A stretch of 64,000 nt of DNA from Hyphomicrobium_A sp044507625 (GTDB lineage: Bacteria; Pseudomonadota; Alphaproteobacteria; Rhizobiales; Hyphomicrobiaceae), in NCBI GenBank assembly GCA_044507625.1, contig JBIQJE010000003.1, forward strand, positions 124,001 through 188,000, written 5' to 3'. The position numbers and the translations under genes are program-made. This document shows positions 58,455-64,000 of the stretch, piece after piece. Below the pieces are notes generated by a model. It searched no databases. It had not been told where the DNA came from and was given only the letters and a program-made list of their open reading frames with translations. The number at the start of each line of letters is the position of its first letter. The stretch's first letter is position 1.

Positions 58455-59570
58455 TTACTTCGTGGAAGCCGTCGCGTCGTGCTTGAAGAAGACGTCGACG
58501 CGCATGCCCGTCAGCAGCGGCGGGGCGCCGTCGAGATCGACGATCGCTTCCAGCACTTCCACGTCGTTCGGACGACGCGGGCCGCGCGAGACGATGTTCG
58601 GCGGCGAGAGCGACTGGGCAATGGAAGAAACGCGCCCCTCGAAGTCCTGATCCGGATAGGCGTCCGCGCGGACAACGACGCGCTGGCCGACGTGGATCTT
58701 AGCCGCGTCCCGCTCCTCGACCTCGGCCCGCACCTTCATGCTGGAAAGGTCACCGAAGACGAGCAGCGTGTTTTCGGGCGACGGGGCGGCAACCTCGCCC
58801 TCCTTCGCGATGACGTTGAGAACCGTACCGTCGAACGGCGCCCGGATGCGCGTGTGCTCGACGCCGAGCTCCGCCCCGGAGAGCTCGGCCCGCGCAACCG
58901 AGAGCGCGGCTTCGAGACGCGTCGGCAACGGCATGCCGGACTTGTCGTTCACTGTTTTGAGGTTCGCGCGCTCGCTGGAAAGCTTCTTGCGTGCGTCTTC
59001 GAGCTTGGCGCGGGCGGTATCGACGGCTGCCTGCGGACCGCTCTTGGTGCGATGCTCCTCGACGGCGTCGTCGTATTCCTTCTGCGAAGAAAATACGGCG
59101 CGCTCGGCGGTCGCCACCGCATCCTCCGCATTGCGGCGCTCGAGCTGAAGCCCGCGGGCTTCCTCTTCGTTGCGCTCGCGCACGCGCACCTGCTCTTCAG
59201 CGTAAGCCGCCGCGACTTTCGTCATCGCGTCTTCGTCATCGAGACGGATGAGCAGATCGCCAGCCTTCGCGCTGTCGTTGATGGCCACCGGCAGGTTGAC
59301 CATCCGGCCCGGAACGGTGGCCGTGATGCGAACCTCGCCGCTCTTGGGCTCGACACGGCCCGTAGCCGACGCAGCCCAGGTGGGACGCATCGCGGCGGCA
59401 GTCACCGCGTTGGTCTTGGTGTTCTTGGCGCCTTCGTCGGTCGAGGACGTATGCGCGACCTGCTCGCCGAGCGGGCCCCAGCTGACGCGATTGACATAAA
59501 TACCGACGGCGACCGCCAGAATGCCGGCGATCGCGAGCGTAACGACCGTTGGATTGACCTTTTTAAGCAT
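58455..59570 (-). CDS. ABC exporter periplasmic adaptor (DevB/HlyD-like)
   Basis: A 371-residue membrane-fusion protein with one N-terminal helix (VTLAIAGILAVAVGIYV), lipoyl halves (ASATGRVEPKSGEVRITATV; TRIRAPFDGTVLNVIAKEGE) and a long helical hairpin (about 120-220) rich in Glu, Ala and Arg. It follows the ATPase gene with an eight-base overlap. This resembles DevB of the DevBCA exporters, which secrete glycolipids or other products. Confidence 0.9.
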   Translation of the reverse strand: MLKKVNPTVVTLAIAGILAVAVGIYVNRVSWGPLGEQVAHTSSTDEGAKNTKTNAVTAAAMRPTWAASATGRVEPKSGEVRITATVPGRMVNLPVAINDSAKAGDLLIRLDDEDAMTKVAAAYAEEQVRVRERNEEEARGLQLERRNAEDAVATAERAVFSSQKEYDDAVEEHRTKSGPQAAVDTARAKLEDARKKLSSERANLKTVNDKSGMPLPTRLEAALSVARAELSGAELGVEHTRIRAPFDGTVLNVIAKEGEVAAPSPENTLLVFGDLSSMKVRAEVEERDAAKIHVGQRVVVRADAYPDQDFEGRVSSIAQSLSPPNIVSRGPRRPNDVEVLEAIVDLDGAPPLLTGMRVDVFFKHDATASTK

Positions 59571-60321
59571 GGGCCTTCCGTCTCTTTGTAAGATCTGCAA
59601 TCTCTGGAGCGTCGAGGCCCTCAGGCCGGCGTTCCTCGCCGACGATCCGTCCATCTTCAATGCGCACAACGCGGTCCGCATAGCTCAGCGTGCGCGGATC
59701 GTGCGTAACCGCCAGAACGCTGCGGTGCTGTTCCTTTGCAATACGTGCGAGCAGTGCCATCACCGCGTGGCCGTTCTCGCCGTCGAGCGCTGCCGTCGGC
59801 TCGTCCGCGAGGACGATCGACGGCGAGGATGCGATGGCCCGCGCCACCGCGACGCGCTGCTGCTCGCCGCCCGAGAGATTTCCCGGATAGCTCTTGAGGC
59901 GGTAAGCGAGACCGACGTCGCGCAGCACCTCCTCGGAGCGGTTGGCGGCAGTGAAACCCTTCTGACCGCGCACGTCGAGCGCGATGCGCACGTTTTCCAG
60001 CGCCGTGAGCGTGGGGAACAGGTTGTAGGACTGGAAGATGAAGCCCATGTGCTTGCGCCGCAGGTCGGCCAGCTCTTCCGAGTTCAAACGGTCCGTCGAC
60101 GTCCCGGCGATACGCAGCGTCCCCGACGTAGGCGAGAGAATGCAGCCGAGGATCGAAAGCAGCGTCGTCTTGCCCGAGCCCGACGGGCCCATCAGCAAGG
60201 TGAGCTCGCCCGGGATGAGGGTGAGGGACGCGCCCTTCACGGCGCGCACTTTGCCGGCTCCCGAGCCGAGCTCCTTGACGATGTCGATCGCTTCGAGGAC
60301 GGGCTTGGGCTGGTCGCTCAT
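59563..60321 (-). CDS. ABC exporter ATPase (DevA/LolD-like)
   Basis: ATP-binding subunit of 252 residues: Walker A GPSGSGKT, signature LSGGEQQR, Walker B IVLADEPTAAL, H-loop VTHDPR. The sequence is of the MacB/LolD/DevA class, whose partners are FtsX-like permeases. Its ATG overlaps the permease stop in ATGA. The C-terminus carries a basic tail. Confidence 0.93.
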   Translation of the reverse strand: MSDQPKPVLEAIDIVKELGSGAGKVRAVKGASLTLIPGELTLLMGPSGSGKTTLLSILGCILSPTSGTLRIAGTSTDRLNSEELADLRRKHMGFIFQSYNLFPTLTALENVRIALDVRGQKGFTAANRSEEVLRDVGLAYRLKSYPGNLSGGEQQRVAVARAIASSPSIVLADEPTAALDGENGHAVMALLARIAKEQHRSVLAVTHDPRTLSYADRVVRIEDGRIVGEERRPEGLDAPEIADLTKRRKAHA

Positions 60322-61445
60322 CTGTTGAACACCACTGCAGGATCGATTTTCGTGACCTTCACGATCGCCGAAAGGGCCGAGATGGCGCACATGCCCACGG
60401 TCAGCGTAAACAGCCAGAATGCTAGGCCCGGCGTCATCACCATGGGCAAGGCGGTGTTGTGACTTAGAACGAGTATTATTAGCGCAATGGAAATGCCTAG
60501 AGCGTAGCCGACAACGGCACTGATGCCAGCCTGGGCCAGGATAACTTTGTAAATATATCCCGACGATGACCCAAGCGCACGCAGCGTCGCGAACTCGCCC
60601 AGGTGGTCCTTGGTGCTCGAGTAGAGCGTCTGGGCGACGATTACGGTGCCCACGAGACTGCCGAGGAGCGCGCCGCCGATGAGTGCCACTCCGGCGCCGG
60701 TGCGGAACAACCACTGCTTGAGACTGCGGTCACGGAACTCGGCCTGGGTGAGCACCTCGGCGCCGTCGAGGCGCCCCTGCAGATCGTGCTGTACCTTCTT
60801 TATGTCAGCTCCCGGCACGGTCTGCACGAGGTAGAACGTCGTTCCGTCGCTGTCGCCGAAGAGACTGCGCGCCCGGTTCAGCGTTGTGTAGGCATAGGGC
60901 GACTGGGTGAACGAGCGCACGCCATCGGTAATGGCGCGCACGCGGACGCGGCCGTTCGCGATCTGGGCGGTGTCGCCAATGCCCTTGATGCCGAGTTCGT
61001 TGAAATAGGTGCGGTCCACAGCGACGGCTTCCGGCGCCTTGATGTCTTCCCAGGTGCCTTCGACGAGATTGAACGGCGCGAGCCCGCCGTCCTCGGCGTC
61101 GGAGCCGACGATCACCACGCGGGTGGACCCGCCCTCGGGCTTACGCCACTCGGCAAAGCGCACGATCAGCGGGATCACGGCCTTGACCCCCGGCGTTGCC
61201 AGAGCCTGGTGGCGCTCACGCGAGGTAAGAAGCATACCGCCATCCTCGAAGCTCTTGGCGCCGTATGTGGTGATCCACAGATCGGCCTTCGTGTGATCGA
61301 TATTGGCGGTGATCATGTTGCTGGCGCCCAGGTAGAGCCCGAGCTGCACCGCAACGAGAACGATTGAGAACAGAATTCCTATGAGCGTGACCGCAAGACG
61401 GATGCGGTCGTGAAAGAGATTGCGAAAGGCAAGCGTCAAGATCAT
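60318..61445 (-). CDS. ABC exporter permease (DevC/FtsX-like)
   Basis: A 375-residue permease with an N-terminal helix (LAVTLIGILFSIVLVAVQLGL), a large periplasmic domain (about 45-255) and three C-terminal helices, the MacB/FtsX-type layout. The FATLRALGSSSGYIYKVIL segment is typical of DevC. It is the first gene of a three-gene operon (devC-devA-devB order). The cargo is unknown. Confidence 0.9.
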   Translation of the reverse strand: MILTLAFRNLFHDRIRLAVTLIGILFSIVLVAVQLGLYLGASNMITANIDHTKADLWITTYGAKSFEDGGMLLTSRERHQALATPGVKAVIPLIVRFAEWRKPEGGSTRVVIVGSDAEDGGLAPFNLVEGTWEDIKAPEAVAVDRTYFNELGIKGIGDTAQIANGRVRVRAITDGVRSFTQSPYAYTTLNRARSLFGDSDGTTFYLVQTVPGADIKKVQHDLQGRLDGAEVLTQAEFRDRSLKQWLFRTGAGVALIGGALLGSLVGTVIVAQTLYSSTKDHLGEFATLRALGSSSGYIYKVILAQAGISAVVGYALGISIALIILVLSHNTALPMVMTPGLAFWLFTLTVGMCAISALSAIVKVTKIDPAVVFNR

Positions 61446-61792
61446 TGATCGGTTCCGCACTGAGTTGGGCTGGCTATCGGCCGAAAGCCGACACAGCAGC
61501 GCGCGCCGCTGGTATCCCGCCAACTTGGCCTCGAAAAGGCAAACTCATGCTTAAGAGTTGCCTAAGTATAACGCCAAAGCGCTCCATTAAGATACGTGGA
61601 GGCATTTGAGCACGCCCGCGGGGCGTTAACGCGAAGAGGTCAAGAAAGGGGTAAGATCGAAAGATCAAGGAAAGGTTTTCTATACCTTGATCAGTTCCGG
61701 ATCTGCGGAGAGCTCGTTGTCCGCCCGATATTCCGCCGCTTTCAAAGCCTGCTTGCAAACGCACAATCTGGCATAATAACGGTGATACCGCC
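61446..61792. other. Intergenic region with inverted repeat
   Basis: These 347 bases lie between the divergent devC-like and DUF2147 genes and hold no credible gene. GATCAAGG (61663-61670) and CCTTGATC (61685-61692) form an eight-base inverted repeat with a 14-base spacer. CATAAT at 61773-61778 could be a -10 box for the DUF2147 gene, but no matching -35 box is clear. The region is AT-richer than both neighbours. Confidence 0.5.
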
Positions 61793-62419
61793 ATGCGTCA
61801 TGATCTTCCCTACCGGGTAGGCCTGAAAATCCTGGCCGGCGCTATGGTTACAGGTCTTTTTATCGGTGCAGACTCCGCTTCCGCCGGCCCTCCCCTGGAG
61901 ACGGGCGTGTGGATCAACCACACGGGTAAAGGCGCCGTCGAAATCCGACCCTGCAACGATGCCGGCCGCGGCGCCAGCCAGCTCTGCGGATATATCGTCT
62001 GGCTCAAGGAGCCGACCAACAAGCGTGGCGAGCCGCTAACCGATGGCTACAACCGCGACCCCTCGAAACGTAAGCGGACCATTTGCGGGCTGCCGGTCCT
62101 GGGCGCCCTGCAGCGGATCGACGGCGGCTGGGACAACGGCTGGGTCTACGACCCCGAGCAGGGCTCATCCTTCGACGCGGCAATCCAGCTCGCCTCGCGC
62201 GATAAGCTGATCCTGACCGGCTACAAGGGCGTGAAGTTCTTCTCCAAATCGTTCACTTGGCGCCGCGCCCCCGCCGACCTGCCCCGCTGCGATGGCGAAG
62301 CACGTGAAGCCAAGGCTCCAGCCGCAACCCAGGTGGCGCGGAAGCCGACCGAGACGGGTTCCGTACCCTTCAAAGTGCCGCGCCCGGTGCCTGCGGTGCG
62401 TCCCAAGGCGATCGACTAG
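61793..62419 (+). CDS. DUF2147 family exported protein
   Basis: A 208-residue protein with a signal peptide (ending near ASA) and a DUF2147 domain (about 35-165): GVWINHTGKGAVEIRPC, LCGYIVWLKEP and GWVYDPEQGSSFDAAIQL are typical, then KLILTGYKGVKFFSKSFTWRR. The remainder is a Pro/Lys/Ala-rich tail. The domain resembles lipocalin-like periplasmic proteins; the function is unknown. Confidence 0.87.
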   Translation: MRHDLPYRVGLKILAGAMVTGLFIGADSASAGPPLETGVWINHTGKGAVEIRPCNDAGRGASQLCGYIVWLKEPTNKRGEPLTDGYNRDPSKRKRTICGLPVLGALQRIDGGWDNGWVYDPEQGSSFDAAIQLASRDKLILTGYKGVKFFSKSFTWRRAPADLPRCDGEAREAKAPAATQVARKPTETGSVPFKVPRPVPAVRPKAID

Positions 62420-62481
62420 CGCTGCGGTGCTACGGCAGCGCCGCTCAACAACTTGGCGCTGCGACACCCTGCATGAAAAAG

Positions 62482-62510
62482 AAAAGCCCGGCGAATGCCG
62501 GGCTTTCTTT
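62482..62510. terminator. Rho-independent terminator after DUF2147 gene
   Basis: AGCCCGGC (62485-62492) and GCCGGGCT (62497-62504) form an eight-pair stem with a GAAT loop and TTTCTTT behind it. The A-rich left flank lets it also act on the minus strand, where the hydrolase gene ends at 62532. Confidence 0.88.
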
Positions 62511-62531
62511 GTTCAGTGATCTGCGGAGCGA

Positions 62532-63434
62532 TCACGGCGTTGCGCCGCGACCTTCGCCGCGATGCGCCTCGGTGCCCGCGACGAGCGCTTCCTCGGCGCG
62601 CAGCTTGTCGAGACGCGTCGTCAGGCGTGCCGCGAATTCCTTCACGCGCTCCATCACCAGCGGACGCTGACGGTCCAGCGTCACCATGTGGTAGCAGTCG
62701 TCCAGCACGCACGTCTCGACGATGCCCGCCAGCTTGCGCTGGAGCAGCATAGCATTGCGCAGATCGCTCTGGTCGTCATGGCGCGGATGGAAGACGAGCG
62801 CGTGCTGCTTGATCTGGCCAAGCAACGGCTTCACGTTGCTCACGAGCCTGCGGAACTCGTACACGAGCCCGCCACCGCGCGAGAACAGGTCTTCGATAGC
62901 GCTCGCGTCGGACTGCACCGTGTCGAGGATGAAGTTGCGCAGCCGGTCGTCCTTGATGCCGTGGGGCATACGCGCCTTGAACTTGAACAGACGCGCCGTC
63001 CACTTCTGCTGCACTAGACGGAACAGATTGAGGTGCCACGGGATCGCCCAGCCATTCGGCCAGAACGTCGGCGAGAAAAGCATCAGGCCGTGGATCTTCT
63101 CGGGGCGCAGAGCCGCGAGACGCAGAGAAAGCATGCTGCCCGCCGACATGCCGCCGACGATGACCGCATCGCATTGCTTCAGCAGCTCGTCGTGAGCCTC
63201 TTCGAGCGCCGAATACCAGTCGCGCCACGTGGACAATCCGGAGACGTCGGTTCCGCCGGCAAGGCCGGGAAGCAGAGGGCAGTAAACCGTATAGCCAAGC
63301 TGGGCCAGCGTGTGCGCGACGAACTTCAGCTCGATCGGAGAGCCGCCCAAGCTATGGACGAGCAGCACGCCGTTACGCCCCCCGGGGACAAAGATGCTGC
63401 CCCAAGTCGCCTTCAATTTATCGCTGTTTTTCAT
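62532..63434 (-). CDS. Alpha/beta-hydrolase (carboxylesterase-like)
   Basis: A 300-residue cytoplasmic serine hydrolase. Visible are the oxyanion-side motif VLLVHSLGGSPIELK, the nucleophile elbow VGGMSAGSM, a likely Asp in FHPRHDDQSD and the catalytic His in DDCYHMVTLD. This layout resembles monoglyceride-lipase or Est30-type carboxylesterases. The substrate is not known. I chose ATG 63434 (MKNSDKLKATWG); the frame continues upstream but into sequence that looks non-coding. Confidence 0.87.
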   Translation of the reverse strand: MKNSDKLKATWGSIFVPGGRNGVLLVHSLGGSPIELKFVAHTLAQLGYTVYCPLLPGLAGGTDVSGLSTWRDWYSALEEAHDELLKQCDAVIVGGMSAGSMLSLRLAALRPEKIHGLMLFSPTFWPNGWAIPWHLNLFRLVQQKWTARLFKFKARMPHGIKDDRLRNFILDTVQSDASAIEDLFSRGGGLVYEFRRLVSNVKPLLGQIKQHALVFHPRHDDQSDLRNAMLLQRKLAGIVETCVLDDCYHMVTLDRQRPLVMERVKEFAARLTTRLDKLRAEEALVAGTEAHRGEGRGATP

Positions 63435-63459
63435 CGTGGTAACTAAACTCGCTCGCTTA

Positions 63460-63837
63460 CTAGACGAAGCCAATCGAACCCCACCAGGCCCCGATCCGCG
63501 CGAGTAGTACGCGCTGGTCCGAACCTTGTCGCTGAAACTCTCTCTTTTTCGTTTCCTCAATCGAGAGCCGATCGCATTCGATCGTCAGCTCGACGTCTGT
63601 GGGAATAGCCGTCGCTTTGGATGAGGTCCCGTACCCGCACTGTACGAGAGGGAATGAAGACCCCTCACTGACCGGAACGGCCCCGAAGTTCGATTGGTCA
63701 CCTTGCCGCAGTCCGCAACCCGCTTCGGTTGTTTTCCCATTTCCGAAATGTAGTGAGCCAACTTCCTTGCAACACCCCATGTTGCCGAGAAGCATGCACG
63801 CAAGGGCCCAATACGCGGGGGCTTGCGGCGAAAACAT
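63460..63837 (-). CDS. Small hypothetical protein (uncertain)
   Basis: A possible 125-residue protein with a short hydrophobic start (MFSPQAPAYWALACMLLGNM), several cysteines and a polar C-terminal half (ELTIECDRLSIEETKKREFQ). It lies 25 bases ahead of the hydrolase gene. The local GC content is clearly lower than in the rest of the window. I do not recognise it, and another open frame overlaps on the same strand (63585-63992), so neither is certain. The last 160 bases of the window show nothing else. Confidence 0.3.
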   Translation of the reverse strand: MFSPQAPAYWALACMLLGNMGCCKEVGSLHFGNGKTTEAGCGLRQGDQSNFGAVPVSEGSSFPLVQCGYGTSSKATAIPTDVELTIECDRLSIEETKKREFQRQGSDQRVLLARIGAWWGSIGFV

Positions 63838-64000
63838 GGCGGCCCTGTGTCCTGGCTCCTGCCACCCGAACGAGAGCGCGTCCGTGCAAACGCCACCGCA
63901 ACGTGACCGTCGCACTCGAGTTGCAGAGGCGGAAAAGCCTTTGAAAATCGCCGCTTCGCGAAATGCCGGATTACCGTTGAATGCCCCGCCAATGGGAAAT

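Noticed and set aside
63585..63992. A 135-codon minus-strand frame at the window end
   Set aside because: It overlaps another frame, is Arg/Ser-rich and shows no domain; too weak to annotate.

Overview
The window looks like about 64 kb of chromosome from a high-GC alphaproteobacterium, most likely of the order Hyphomicrobiales (Hyphomicrobium-like or a relative). The evidence is the gene content and order: a SAM-II riboswitch in front of metX-metW; an atpI-B-E-F'-F cluster for the F0 part of ATP synthase with a duplicated b/b' subunit; ispH-thrB-rnhA; a ctaC-D-B-coxF-G-E cytochrome oxidase run followed by DUF983, SURF1, thrC and an M16 peptidase; a B12-dependent ribonucleotide reductase; a phasin, an IalB-family protein, BcsS and a CpdR-like regulator. 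Most of the window is ordinary core genome. I saw no insertion sequence, prophage, CRISPR array, rRNA or tRNA.

Layout. 1-4.6 kb: a TRAP transporter (DctQ cut by the window edge, DctM, and a TakP-like binding protein on the opposite strand) with a cupin and a small EF-hand protein in between. 4.8-7.5 kb: molybdenum cofactor genes mobA, mobB and moaA. 7.8-10.3 kb: a large secreted Fn3/CAP protein with five near-identical 43-44 residue Cys-rich repeats. 10.4-15 kb: hpt with a CpdR-like receiver, ftsEX, a YdcF protein and plsC. 15.1-17.2 kb: a subtilisin-type autotransporter. 17.2-17.9 kb: a small accessory patch with a probable gene remnant and two tiny divergent genes whose start codons share one CATG. 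18-20.5 kb: nrdJ with a clear promoter.

20.7-29.1 kb: a conserved hypothetical, then chaC, tyrC and hisC (minus strand), then the SAM-II-controlled metXW and the F0 ATP synthase genes. 29.3-35.2 kb: an EF-hand protein, a lipoprotein, ispH-thrB-rnhA, a peroxiredoxin, a DsbD-alpha-like protein and yqgE. 35.4-50.3 kb: an almost unbroken minus-strand run from ctaC down to a 1414-residue 7TM-PAS-GGDEF-EAL protein. 50.6-52.8 kb: IalB, phasin and BcsS. 53.1-61.4 kb: two export systems, tetR-adaptor-RND on the plus strand and DevCAB-type ABC export on the minus strand, meeting tail to tail at one strong terminator. 61.8-64 kb: a DUF2147 protein, a carboxylesterase-like hydrolase and an uncertain small gene.

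Functional links. Cytochrome oxidase structural genes sit with their heme A and copper assembly factors. Methionine synthesis (metX, metW) is under SAM control, and homoserine is also used here by thrB and thrC. hisC and tyrC together can serve histidine and tyrosine/phenylalanine synthesis. The least explained items are the Fn3/CAP repeat protein, the CATG gene pair with its histone-H1-like product, the long disordered tail of the cyclic-di-GMP protein, the palindrome over the nrdJ promoter and the stem-loop between atpB and atpE.
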